A stretch of DNA of 64,000 nucleotides from Paenibacillus sp. URB8-2 (GCF_013393385.1 NZ_AP023239.1:1-64000); one strand, 5' to 3'. Counted from the first letter of the stretch, positions 25,986 through 35,070 are shown. The notes: generated by a model from the letters alone, not told the origin. Numbers and translations are program-made.

Positions 25986-26881
25986 CTATTCAATGCCAAA
26001 GCAGCTTTCAGCAAAAAGAGGCGGATGTTCAGCAGAAGACAGGCACCTTATTTCTCGTAGCGACACCGATTGGCAACTTGGAGGATATGACGTTCCGGGC
26101 TGTCCGGACGCTGAAGGAATGCGATATTATCGCCGCCGAGGATACCCGGCAGACGCGCAAGCTGCTCAGCCATTTCGACATTTCTCCCGGCCAGCTGTTC
26201 AGCTATCATGAGCATAACAAGGCCGCCAGCGGTCCTGAACTAATACGCTATATAATAGAAGGTAAAAATCTGGCATTGGTCAGCGACGCTGGTCTGCCGG
26301 CTATTTCCGACCCGGGCGCCGACCTGGTCGCGCTCGCTGTCAGTGAAGGAATTCCGGTCGTTCCTGTACCCGGAGCAAATGCAGCGCTGTCCGCGTTGAT
26401 CGCTTCCGGTCTCCCGACGAACACTTTTACTTTCGTCGGGTTTCTGCCCCGGGAGCGTAAAAGCATCCAAGCGGTGCTTGCCCCGCTGCGCGCCGCCCAG
26501 GGCACTCTCCTTTTCTACGAGTCGCCGCACCGGGTAGCGAAGACGCTGGTTCACTTGCGGGAGACTCTCGGCAACCGGCGAATCGTTCTGGCACGCGAGC
26601 TGACGAAACGATACGAAGAATTCCTGCGAGGGACCATTGAAGAATGCGCCGAGTGGCTTGAAGAACACCCGCCGCTTGGGGAATATGTCATCGTCGTTGA
26701 GGGAGAAAGCTTAGAGGAAGCTTATGAGGCTGATTCCGCCTGGTGGCGCGCGCTCAGTATCGAGGAGCATGTCGCCTATTACGAGGCCGCCGGTTCCACC
26801 CGCAAGGACGCCATGAAAAAAGCCGCGTCCGACCGCGGCGTCGCCAAGCGCGATATTTATAACGCGCTGCTGGAGGAGTAG
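25982..26881 (+). CDS. rsmI: 16S rRNA (cytidine-1402-2'-O)-methyltransferase
   Basis: The 299-residue enzyme methylates the 2'-OH of C1402 in the decoding site. Family motifs are LFLVATPIGNLEDMT, AAEDTRQTRKLL, LVSDAGLPAISDPG and the P-loop-like VPVPGANAALSALIASGLP. The start overlaps the yabB stop in ATGA, with GAGGT before it. Length is normal. A gene-free repeat region follows the stop codon. Confidence 0.96.
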   Translation: MTIQCQSSFQQKEADVQQKTGTLFLVATPIGNLEDMTFRAVRTLKECDIIAAEDTRQTRKLLSHFDISPGQLFSYHEHNKAASGPELIRYIIEGKNLALVSDAGLPAISDPGADLVALAVSEGIPVVPVPGANAALSALIASGLPTNTFTFVGFLPRERKSIQAVLAPLRAAQGTLLFYESPHRVAKTLVHLRETLGNRRIVLARELTKRYEEFLRGTIEECAEWLEEHPPLGEYVIVVEGESLEEAYEADSAWWRALSIEEHVAYYEAAGSTRKDAMKKAASDRGVAKRDIYNALLEE

Positions 26882-27104
26882 CTGCACCAAGCGCTGAAGG
26901 AAGCGATTCCCGAAGGGAGAGTGCGAGAGAACGGCGGAGTAGCAGCATGAACCAGTCGAAGGAAGCACAAAAGTAAAGCGATTCCCGAAGGGAGAGCGGG
27001 AAAGCGAGTCGAAAGCAGCAGTCCACGGAGTCGCACCGAGCGCAGAAGTGAGCGAATCCCGAAGGGAGAGCGGGTGTTCTCCGCCTTCGTAACTCGGAGC
27101 ACCG
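26882..27104. repeat. Three imperfect roughly 75-bp tandem repeats
   Basis: A 19-base core GCGATTCCCGAAGGGAGAG occurs at 26903-26921 and 26978-26996, and with one change at 27052-27070, so the period is 74-75 bases. Flanking sequence also aligns loosely, including AGTCG and CAGCAG. Each core holds a small palindrome TCCC-GAA-GGGA. No start codon with a ribosome-binding site is associated, and neither strand gives a convincing protein. Confidence 0.75.
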
Positions 27105-27220
27105 TCAGCACGCATGAAAGGCCCTGAGGCCGATTCCGTCAGGAATCGCCCGAGAAGGACCGCTCCTACCATCCAAAGCAGCTTCCTCCCGCCAACTCTC
27201 CGCACCTATCCAACAATTGC

Positions 27221-27276
27221 GGGTGTCCAGAGGGCGTAGCCCTTGGGGCCCTCCTGAAAGTTTTCCAAAGGAAAAC
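27221..27276. repeat. Paired hairpin element in the rsmI-abrB gap
   Basis: CAG-AGGGC and GCCCT-C-CTG (27228-27256) form one hairpin and GTTTTCC-AAA-GGAAAAC (27260-27276) a second. Nothing coding is apparent between 27105 and 27320. The sequence looks like a dispersed intergenic element rather than gene remnants, but I cannot confirm copies elsewhere. Confidence 0.4.
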
Positions 27277-27322
27277 TCACTTCGGAAGCATAGGCTTGGG
27301 GAGGGTTTGGGAGGGGTCCCCC

Positions 27323-27354
27323 ACAAAAAAAATACCCCCCGCATTCGCGGGAGG
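27323..27354 (-). terminator. Terminator of abrB
   Basis: On the reverse strand CTCCCGC pairs with GCGGGGG around GAAT, followed by TATTTTTTTT. Confidence 0.85.
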
Positions 27355-27417
27355 CTAAGGAGATATAAAAAAGGTTAGAATTAACAATTTGATTATTTCC
27401 ATTATAACCGATTTAAT

Positions 27418-27672
27418 TTAATTTGTCACAGGGGCAGGGATAGCAGAAATGCATTCATGGCAAACAATTTTTCCTTTAAAGTAAGTCACGTTCTCGGCAT
27501 TACCGCAAAAAATACAGGCAGGCTCGTATTTTTTCAGCATGATCCGCTCACCGTCCACATAGATCTCAAGAGCATCTTTTTCTCCAATACCCAACGTACG
27601 GCGCAGCTCGATCGGAATGACAACCCGTCCCAGTTCGTCTACTTTTCTTACAATGCCTGTTGATTTCATCAT
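27418..27672 (-). CDS. abrB: Transition-state regulator AbrB
   Basis: An 84-residue DNA-binding protein with the swapped-hairpin AbrB domain MKSTGIVRKVDELGRVVIP followed by ELRRTLGI. The C-terminal part carries CIFCGNAENVTYFKGKIVC and a further Cys, a CxxC/CxxC pair that suggests zinc binding and is not found in B. subtilis AbrB. The start is the ATG at 27672, with GAGAGGAG upstream; a second ATG follows at once. Position between rsmI and tatD, on the reverse strand, is as in Bacillus. The promoter carries Spo0A-box sequences. Confidence 0.92.
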   Translation of the reverse strand: MMKSTGIVRKVDELGRVVIPIELRRTLGIGEKDALEIYVDGERIMLKKYEPACIFCGNAENVTYFKGKIVCHECISAIPAPVTN

Positions 27673-27703
27673 AACAATCGTTGCTCCTCTCAAATAATCA
27701 AAA

Positions 27704-27720
27704 AGTGTCACTATTCGACA
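27704..27720 (-). promoter_or_regulatory. Tandem Spo0A boxes downstream of the abrB promoter
   Basis: On the abrB strand a perfect 0A box TGTCGAA (27720-27714) is followed after three bases by TGACACT (27710-27704), a 10-bp repeat on one helix face. They lie just after the predicted transcript start, where Spo0A~P represses abrB in B. subtilis. Confidence 0.7.
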
Positions 27721-27743
27721 ATCTTCTCTGTTTTATGGTACAT

Positions 27744-27772
27744 ATAATACCAACCATTCCCAAAACAGTCAA
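27744..27772 (-). promoter_or_regulatory. Sigma-A promoter of abrB
   Basis: On the reverse strand TTGACT (27772-27767), a 17-base spacer and TATTAT (27749-27744). The start of transcription would fall near 27737. Confidence 0.75.
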
Positions 27773-27870
27773 CCTCTTTTTAGAGGATGAATTATTTTCT
27801 GATATGACAAGGTTTCTGGAATGGCTGCACTTCAATATATATAATAACTATCTAAGAGGTACAAGTAAAA

Positions 27871-27920
27871 TGTCGAAATGGAAACTAAATGTTCAACTTT
27901 TTTCGACAAAATGTGACGAA
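27871..27920 (+). promoter_or_regulatory. Cluster of Spo0A-box sequences before the HD phosphohydrolase gene
   Basis: TGTCGAA (27871-27877), its inverse TTCGACA (27902-27908) and TGACGAA (27914-27920) all fit the 0A-box consensus TGNCGAA. A TAGAAT -10-like hexamer lies at 27935-27940, so the last box would overlap a -35 region. Spo0A control of the downstream gene is inferred. Confidence 0.45.
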
Positions 27921-27982
27921 ATCTTCTTTTTTATTAGAATAAATCGGAATAAGTCGATGTTAAAGATAAAGGAGCTGACTTC

Positions 27983-29269
27983 ATGCAGCAGCCGCTTACG
28001 GAAGAAAAAGTATTTAAAGATCCGGTTCACAATTACATCCATGTACAGGATACGGTGATTTGGCGACTCATTAATACAAAAGAATTTCAGCGTCTGCGCC
28101 GTATCCGCCAGCTCGGAACCACCTACTTGACCTTTCACGGCGCCGAACACAGCCGGTTCTCCCATTCGCTTGGGGTATATGAAATTACGCGGCGCATTAT
28201 TTCCCAATTTGAGCGCAGCGGTTATAAAGACTGGATTCCCGAGGAAAGGCTGCTTACGCTGTGCGCGGCGCTTTTGCATGATTTGGGTCACGGACCGTTC
28301 TCCCATTCTATAGAAGAAGCTTTTCAAATGAATCATGAAGACTGGACATGCCGGATCATATTGGAGAACACTGGTATTACTGAAATTTTGCAGGAAGTGG
28401 AGGAAGATTTTCCGCAGAAGGTAGCTTCGGTTATCTGTAAAAAATATGAGCATGACATTGTGGTCAATTTGGTGTCGAGTCCGCTGGATGCCGACCGGAT
28501 GGATTATCTGCTGCGCGACGCATATTACACCGGGGTTAACTACGGCACGATCGATATCGATCGTATTTTGCGGGTGCTTCGTCCATATCACGGGCGGGTA
28601 GTGGTCAAGGAATCGGGGATGCATGCAATTGAGGACTATTTAATGTCCCGTTACCAAATGTATTGGCAGGTCTATTTTCATCCGGTTACGCGCAGCTCGG
28701 AAATTATTTTGCGCCAGGTATTCCGCCGGGCCAAGCAGTTGTTTCAAGAAGGCTATTCCTTCCGTTTTATGGTGGAGCCGCTGACCGATTTATTTCGCGG
28801 TAAGGTAAATGTGCAGCAGTATTTGCAGCTGGATGAGGCGCTTGTGCAGGCGACATTTATGCAGTGGACCACGGAACAGGACGAACTGCTGAGCGACTTG
28901 TGCAGCCGCTTTATTCATCGTAAACTGTATAAATATGTAGAGATGGAAAGCCTGGACATGGAAACAATTGACGAAATTCGCCGCAGCTTTGCCTCGGCCG
29001 GATTGCACCCGGAATACGACTTGGAAATTGATTTTCCGACAGATTTACCCTATGATGTATTCCGTCCGGGAGAGGGCTTTCACGGTAAGCAGATTCTTCT
29101 GCTGGATCGTCAGGAACGGCTTCGCGAAATCTCCGAGGTGTCGGATATCGTCCGCTCTATCAGCGGGATTCACCGGGGGCGATATCATTTATATTATCCG
29201 CAGGACAAGCTCGAAAAAGCGCTTCCGATGCTGCCGAATTCGATTAAGGATTTGTTTGATATACGGTGA
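27983..29269 (+). CDS. HD-superfamily phosphohydrolase (YwfO-like)
   Basis: A 428-residue HD-domain hydrolase similar to the YwfO/SAMHD1-like dNTPase group. The metal ligands are in HSRFSHSLGVYEITRR (H...), ALLHDLGHGPFSHSIEE (HD) and SPLDADRMDYLLRD (D). YHLYYP near the C-terminus is also family-like. AAAGGAGCT precedes the ATG. In B. subtilis the corresponding place holds metS; here metS is absent and this gene takes its position. Substrate is unproven; nucleotide triphosphate hydrolysis is known for relatives. Confidence 0.85.
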   Translation: MQQPLTEEKVFKDPVHNYIHVQDTVIWRLINTKEFQRLRRIRQLGTTYLTFHGAEHSRFSHSLGVYEITRRIISQFERSGYKDWIPEERLLTLCAALLHDLGHGPFSHSIEEAFQMNHEDWTCRIILENTGITEILQEVEEDFPQKVASVICKKYEHDIVVNLVSSPLDADRMDYLLRDAYYTGVNYGTIDIDRILRVLRPYHGRVVVKESGMHAIEDYLMSRYQMYWQVYFHPVTRSSEIILRQVFRRAKQLFQEGYSFRFMVEPLTDLFRGKVNVQQYLQLDEALVQATFMQWTTEQDELLSDLCSRFIHRKLYKYVEMESLDMETIDEIRRSFASAGLHPEYDLEIDFPTDLPYDVFRPGEGFHGKQILLLDRQERLREISEVSDIVRSISGIHRGRYHLYYPQDKLEKALPMLPNSIKDLFDIR

Positions 29270-29296
29270 AAAATAGCAAAGAAAGGGGAAGTGGTT

Positions 29297-30064
29297 ATGC
29301 AGCTTTTCGACACCCACACCCATCTGGATGCTCCGCAATTCGACGGCGACCGCGAGGAAACGATTGCACGGGCGGTAGAGGCGGGAGTAAGCAAAATGAT
29401 CAATGTCGGCTTCAACCGGGAAACGATTCCAACCACGATGAAGCTGGCCGAATCGTACGAGTTTATTTATGCGGCAGTGGGTTGGCACCCGCAGGATGCC
29501 ATTGATATGAAGGACGGGGACCTTGATTGGATCGCCTCGCTGTGCAGTCATGAAAAAGTCGTGGCTATTGGGGAAATTGGGCTCGATTACTACTGGGATA
29601 CTTCACCAAAAGAAGTTCAGCATACCGTATTCCGGCGGCAGATCGGGCTGGCACGGGAGCTGAATATGCCGATCGTCATTCATAACCGGGATGCCCACGA
29701 AGATGTGGTCCGTATTCTCCGCGAAGAGAAGGCTTCGGAAATCGGGGGGATCATGCATTCCTTCTCGGGTAGTTGGGAGACAGCCAAAATGTGCCTCGAT
29801 CTCGGCTTTTACCTCTCCTTCGGAGGACCGATTACGTTCAAGAACGCCCGGGTGCCCAAGGAGGTGCTGGCGCAGGTTCCGCTGGACCGTCTGCTGATCG
29901 AAACGGACTCCCCGTATCTGACGCCCCACCCCTACCGGGGCAAGCGTAACGAGAGCGCTCATGTTAAATTGGTAGCAGAGGCGGCAGCGGAAATAAAAGG
30001 AATTGAATTGAATAAAATGGCTGAAATTACGTACAAAAATGCACTGGGATTATTTGGTATTTAG
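29297..30064 (+). CDS. tatD: TatD-family metal-dependent hydrolase (YabD)
   Basis: A 255-residue TIM-barrel nuclease of the TatD family. Metal-binding motifs are DTHTHLD near the start, GEIGLDYYW (Glu), IVIHNRDAH, GIMHSFSG and LLIETDSPYLTP. The ATG at 29297 with GAAAGGGGAAG upstream is preferred over a GTG two codons earlier. Length matches family members. It follows the HD phosphohydrolase by 27 bases, so the two may be co-transcribed. Confidence 0.94.
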   Translation: MQLFDTHTHLDAPQFDGDREETIARAVEAGVSKMINVGFNRETIPTTMKLAESYEFIYAAVGWHPQDAIDMKDGDLDWIASLCSHEKVVAIGEIGLDYYWDTSPKEVQHTVFRRQIGLARELNMPIVIHNRDAHEDVVRILREEKASEIGGIMHSFSGSWETAKMCLDLGFYLSFGGPITFKNARVPKEVLAQVPLDRLLIETDSPYLTPHPYRGKRNESAHVKLVAEAAAEIKGIELNKMAEITYKNALGLFGI

Positions 30065-30189
30065 TGAAAACGGGAGAAAACCGGCTAAAAAAATGAGAAT
30101 GAACGAAAGATTAAAGATTTTTAACAAAAAAACGGGTGTTTATTACATTAATTTAACCATTTTCTTGAGCTTATCTGGTTGAAGTGTGC

Positions 30190-30219
30190 TTTACAACATG
30201 CATCGAAACAGGATATTAT
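30190..30219 (+). promoter_or_regulatory. Probable sigma-A promoter of the riboswitch-yabE unit
   Basis: TTTACA (30190-30195), an 18-base spacer and TATTAT (30214-30219), about 50 bases before the conserved riboswitch core. Confidence 0.5.
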
Positions 30220-30267
30220 CTTGTCAGTGCAGTGAGCTGTTGTTACTGAGACAGCTGCTGATTCATA

Positions 30268-30515
30268 AATCGTCTCGCTGAGTCTCCATATGGAGAACGG
30301 GGGAACCAATATCGCTTTGCCGTATGCCTAAAGCCTTACATAAGAGTCATCAGGTTGGCGTTGCAGGCTGTATTTGATTTCTTCACGTGGTCTTTGGGGT
30401 GAATTTAAAGGCAATCGCCATGAGCGGTTGACCTGAGATAGGGCGTCTCTCTTTCGTCCGAACCCGACAGCTAACCCCGTAAGCGCAAGTAAGAGAGGAA
30501 ACCTCGTGCGTTTGG
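30268..30515 (+). ncRNA. c-di-AMP (ydaO-yuaA) riboswitch
   Basis: The leader contains the conserved blocks of the ydaO class in order: ACGGGGGAACCAAT (about 30297-30310), GGGGTGAATTTAAAGGC, CTTTCGTCCGAACCCGACAG followed by CTAACCCCGTAAGCG, and a terminal GAGAGGA. These form the two pseudosymmetric c-di-AMP pockets. The element is followed at once by an intrinsic terminator and then by yabE, a typical target class (cell-wall remodelling). c-di-AMP binding is expected to shut off yabE. Boundaries are approximate. Confidence 0.9.
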
Positions 30516-30534
30516 CCGTTTATTCGGACATCCC

Positions 30535-30592
30535 AAGAAGCCACGAAAGAGTCCTCTAATCAAGACTCTTTATTTAGGCTTCTTTTTGTTTG
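30535..30592 (+). terminator. Riboswitch expression-platform terminator
   Basis: AAGAAGCC (30535-30542) pairs with GGCTTCTT (30577-30584) and encloses AAAGAGTC/GACTCTTT; TTTGTTT follows. The start codon of yabE is 190 bases further on. Confidence 0.85.
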
Positions 30593-30778
30593 AATTAAAC
30601 GTATTCGCCTGTGAACTGTTATATAACAGGCGGAAGATGCCATGCCGGGCAGGCGATTTATGAGCAGGATGCGAGAAGCCGCGAATAGTATCGTGTCCTG
30701 TGACAATCTCTTGTAGTTTCGCTGGAACCAGCAGTACGGTTTACGGTTCGGGCGGGCTATGTAAGGAGGATGTAGAAG

Positions 30779-31936
30779 ATGGGCGTATTCCAACCCGAAG
30801 TATCCCATGATTCGCAATCATCCAGCAGGTCTTATGCATTACGGTTACGTCTTGAGCAGGTGAATTTACGCACCTGGGCACTTGCGGGCGTAATCGGGGT
30901 AGCTATCGCGCTGCTTATTCTGCTGTACGTACACTCTCAAAGCAGCAAACAAATTGTTTTAGTGATAGACGGGCAGGTTCGTGCTCTGGAAACGCGCGAA
31001 GCGCTTCTGGGCGAGGCTCTGGCCAAAGAAACAATCTCGTTGAAACCGTACGACAAATTATCTGCGGGTCTTGGCGACGAGATCGAAGACGGCGACCGGA
31101 TCGTCATTGACCGGGCGCAGGAGATCACTCTGACTGAAAATGGACAGACAAAAACGTTCTATACGACTGAGGATACGATCGGTCGGGCCATGAACAGTCT
31201 GGGCATTACGCTGAATGCCCACGACAAGGTTTTTCCTTCGCTAGACACCGCAATCTCCGCCAAAACGGAAGTCAAGGTCATCCGCATCAACAAGCAGGTT
31301 GTACAGCGGACCCAAAGCTTGCCTTTCCGGGTTATCAAGACGGCGGACCCCTCCCTAACCGTAGGGACAGTACGAGTAGCACAGGCCGGCAAGCCCGGCG
31401 CCATTATCCAGCATATCGAGAAGACTTATCAGGACGGAAAGCTTGTCTCGATGCGCATGGTTGGTAAAGAAGTGCAGAAGGTGACCAAGGATAAAGTGAT
31501 CGCCATTGGTACGAAAGCCTTGCCTAAAGCCGCAGTCGTGAAAGTTTCTTCCGTTAGCAGCACCACTTCCAAAAAGACCAACGTCAGAAGCAGCAATGTC
31601 GCCAGCAAAGCCGGCGTGGACTTCGAGTACAAAAGATTGATTAAGAATGTTTCGATGACGGCATATTCTTCGGAAGAACCGGGAATCGGCACACGTACCG
31701 CTTCCGGAACGCGCGTAACGGAAGGGCGGACCATTGCAGTGGATCCTAATGTGATTCCGATCGGCTGGTGGGTGTATGTCGAGGGACTCGGATTCCGACG
31801 CGCTGAGGATACCGGCGGAGCCATTAAAGGCAATAAAATCGACGTTTATTACGATTCGCTGAGCCATGCCCGCAGTTTCGGCCGCAAATCGCGTGCCGTT
31901 TACGTGATCGGTCCGGTTAAACCGGAGCTGGATTAA
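30779..31936 (+). CDS. yabE: YabE-like cell-wall protein (DUF348-G5-3D domains)
   Basis: A 385-residue membrane-anchored cell-wall protein. One transmembrane segment (about 34-52, WALAGVIGVAIALLILLYV) is followed by two DUF348 repeats (about 57-155), a G5 domain (about 165-245), a Ser/Lys linker and a C-terminal 3D domain (about 285-380) with the catalytic-type motif AEDTGGAIKGNKIDVYY, related to lytic transglycosylases and Rpf/Sps proteins. GTAAGGAGG lies before the ATG. It is the sole gene behind the c-di-AMP riboswitch, with its own terminator. Confidence 0.93.
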   Translation: MGVFQPEVSHDSQSSSRSYALRLRLEQVNLRTWALAGVIGVAIALLILLYVHSQSSKQIVLVIDGQVRALETREALLGEALAKETISLKPYDKLSAGLGDEIEDGDRIVIDRAQEITLTENGQTKTFYTTEDTIGRAMNSLGITLNAHDKVFPSLDTAISAKTEVKVIRINKQVVQRTQSLPFRVIKTADPSLTVGTVRVAQAGKPGAIIQHIEKTYQDGKLVSMRMVGKEVQKVTKDKVIAIGTKALPKAAVVKVSSVSSTTSKKTNVRSSNVASKAGVDFEYKRLIKNVSMTAYSSEEPGIGTRTASGTRVTEGRTIAVDPNVIPIGWWVYVEGLGFRRAEDTGGAIKGNKIDVYYDSLSHARSFGRKSRAVYVIGPVKPELD

Positions 31937-32003
31937 TGATTTTGCAAATTTAGCAGCAATACGCTATAGTGATGTAAGCTCGTCACTTATATAATTCTTA
32001 GTC

Positions 32004-32036
32004 AAAAAGAAGAGGAGCGAATCCTCTTCTTTTTGC
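32004..32036 (+). terminator. Terminator after yabE
   Basis: AAAGAAGAGGA and TCCTCTTCTTT form a perfect stem around a GCGAA loop, ending in TTTTTG. Confidence 0.9.
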
Positions 32037-32094
32037 TTTTATTTTTTGTGGTAAAGGCGGGGGATAGGGCCGCTGCGGGAGGAAAAGATAAACA

Positions 32095-33527
<1,433 letters not shown>

Positions 33528-33571
33528 GGCTTGCTGATAGAAGTTAATGCAGGCAAAGCGGCTAAATGATG

Positions 33572-33600
33572 AACCATCCGTTATCTTTGCCCATACGATG
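33572..33600 (+). promoter_or_regulatory. Probable sigma-K promoter of yabG
   Basis: AACC (33572-33575), 16 bases, then CATACGATG (33592-33600), which fits the sigma-K pattern mACm-N16-CATAnnnTA except at the last base. yabG is under sigma-K in B. subtilis. Confidence 0.5.
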
Positions 33601-33620
33601 GGGGTAGAGGTGATGTTCTG

Positions 33621-34520
33621 ATGAATTTGGGAGACTTGGTCGTTCGGAGATCGTATGGCGGTGATGTGACTTTTCGAGTAGAATATATAACTCGAAATCA
33701 GGCCATCATCAAAGGAACCGAATTTCGGCTGCTGGCGGACTCTCCGCTGAACGATCTGGTTCAGGTGCCCGCCACGGCCATGACGGAGCTGGGGGAGCGA
33801 GCGCGGATCAAGGCCGCCGAGTCGCTGACGGAGCTTAGAAAGGACCGGCAGGAGCACAGCAGATTTGGGGTCGGGAATACAATGGGGATTTGGGAGCAGA
33901 CGCCGAAGGAGGTCTCTTACTTTGAGCTTCCCGGAAAGGTCCTGCATCTTGACGGCGATCCGGGTTACTTGAATAAAAGCCTTAGCCTGTATGAGCAGCT
34001 GCGTATTCCTGCCGAAGGACACCATGTACGGGAATCGGAGATGGCGTCCGCCCTATACCGCCTGCTGCCCAGAGTCCGTCCCAATATCGTGGTGGTTACC
34101 GGTCATGACGGCGTTCTGAAGTCGCTGCAATCTTATGATCTGAACAATTTAAACAGCTATAAAAATTCGCAAAATTTCGTTGCCGCGATTCGTGTGGCCA
34201 GGGACTACGAACGCCACTACGACGCGCTGACGATTGTCGCCGGGGCATGCCAGTCGCATTTTGAAGCGCTGCTTGGGGCCGGGGCGAACTTTGCAAGCTC
34301 GCCGGGGCGCATCCTGATCCATGCCCTGGACCCCGTGTATATCGCCGCTAAGGCCGCTCTAACCTCTATCAGGGAAACGATCAACTTAGGCGACGTGCTG
34401 CATAATACGATCAGCGGCAGCCAAGGTCTAGGCGGCATTGAAACGCGCGGAAGCTTTCGGATCGGCATGCCGCGACTCCAGGATTTATCCACGCTGAAAG
34501 TGACGCCTTCCGCCATCTAA
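33621..34520 (+). CDS. yabG: Sporulation-specific protease YabG
   Basis: A 299-residue cysteine-type protease that processes spore coat proteins late in sporulation. The N-terminus MNLGDLVVRRSYGGDVTFRV and the segment ERHYDALTIVAGACQSHFEALL (probable active-site Cys and His in ACQSH) match the family, as does IVVVTGHDGV. GGGGGTAGAGGTG lies before the ATG. The neighbours rsmA and veg are conserved. Confidence 0.94.
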   Translation: MNLGDLVVRRSYGGDVTFRVEYITRNQAIIKGTEFRLLADSPLNDLVQVPATAMTELGERARIKAAESLTELRKDRQEHSRFGVGNTMGIWEQTPKEVSYFELPGKVLHLDGDPGYLNKSLSLYEQLRIPAEGHHVRESEMASALYRLLPRVRPNIVVVTGHDGVLKSLQSYDLNNLNSYKNSQNFVAAIRVARDYERHYDALTIVAGACQSHFEALLGAGANFASSPGRILIHALDPVYIAAKAALTSIRETINLGDVLHNTISGSQGLGGIETRGSFRIGMPRLQDLSTLKVTPSAI

Positions 34521-34572
34521 AGGGCCAGACCTTAAGATCTCTTTGCTTGTCCATCCGTTCTAAAAAATATCG

Positions 34573-34602
34573 TTGACAAACATAATTGGCATCTACTATA
34601 AT
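34573..34602 (+). promoter_or_regulatory. veg promoter 1, fully consensus hexamers
   Basis: TTGACA (34573-34578) and TATAAT (34597-34602) with an 18-base spacer. It lies 42 bases upstream of an equally perfect second promoter. Confidence 0.75.
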
Positions 34603-34614
34603 TATTTGTTTGAT

Positions 34615-34643
34615 TTGACATATTGTAATACACGAGTTATAAT
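34615..34643 (+). promoter_or_regulatory. veg promoter 2, fully consensus with 17-bp spacer
   Basis: TTGACA (34615-34620), 17 bases, TATAAT (34638-34643). Transcription would start near 34650, giving a leader of about 22 bases with the veg ribosome-binding site. In B. subtilis veg also has one of the strongest vegetative promoters. Confidence 0.85.
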
Positions 34644-34671
34644 GGACAAGGAAAGAGGTGGTCGTCAGGCA

Positions 34672-34947
34672 ATGGCTAATAACGCGCTATTGGAAATTAA
34701 ACGCAGTCTCGAAGCTCATGTCGGTTCTAAGATTACGTTGCGAGCAAACGGTGGCCGCCGCAAAACGGTTGAGCGTACCGGTGTCCTGGAAGAAACGTAC
34801 CCTTCTGTATTTATTGTCAAACTGGATCAGGAGCAGCAATCGTTTAAGCGCGTCTCCTACAGCTATGCCGATATTCTTACCGAGTCCGTGGAGATTACGG
34901 TATGTGAAGACGATGTGCAATTGCCGCTCATGCATGCCAAAGTGTAA
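34672..34947 (+). CDS. veg: Veg protein
   Basis: A 91-residue small Sm-like basic protein, highly expressed in vegetative cells and reported in B. subtilis to affect biofilm gene expression. The sequence [20 protein letters not shown] is diagnostic. The ATG at 34672 is chosen: AAAGAGGTGG lies upstream, and the longer open frame would start inside the promoter. Two perfect promoters precede it and a terminator follows, so it is a monocistronic, strongly transcribed gene. Confidence 0.95.
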   Translation: MANNALLEIKRSLEAHVGSKITLRANGGRRKTVERTGVLEETYPSVFIVKLDQEQQSFKRVSYSYADILTESVEITVCEDDVQLPLMHAKV

Positions 34948-34959
34948 CTCTTTATTTAA

Positions 34960-34991
34960 GCAGCCTTTCCTCATAGAGGAAGGGCTGTTTT
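34960..34991 (+). terminator. Terminator after veg
   Basis: GCAGCCTTTCCTC pairs with GAGGAAGGGCTGT around ATA, then TTT. Confidence 0.85.
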
Positions 34992-35040
34992 GCGCTTTGG
35001 AGGACGGTTTTGCTTGCAGTTGCCTGTAAAAGAGCGGGGC

Positions 35041-35070
35041 GTATGTTAAGGGGTGCTGGAATCCATACTA
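35041..35070 (+). promoter_or_regulatory. Sigma-G promoter of sspF
   Basis: GTATG (35041-35045), exactly 18 bases, and CATACTA (35064-35070) match the sigma-G consensus gHATR-N18-CATWMTA without a mismatch, 46 bases before the sspF start codon. Confidence 0.8.

Noticed and set aside
26882-27104. CRISPR array
   Set aside because: Only three imperfect repeats with a 19-base core; spacers are partly similar to one another and no cas gene is near.
26711-27344. Reverse-strand frames with repeated SPFGNRF-like peptides after rsmI
   Set aside because: The peptide repeats only mirror the 75-bp DNA repeat; the frames overlap rsmI and have no convincing start site.
27681-28058. Forward frame of 125 codons across the abrB promoter
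   Set aside because: It overlaps the abrB promoter, the 0A boxes and the start of the HD phosphohydrolase, has no ribosome-binding site, and its product looks like random AT-rich sequence.
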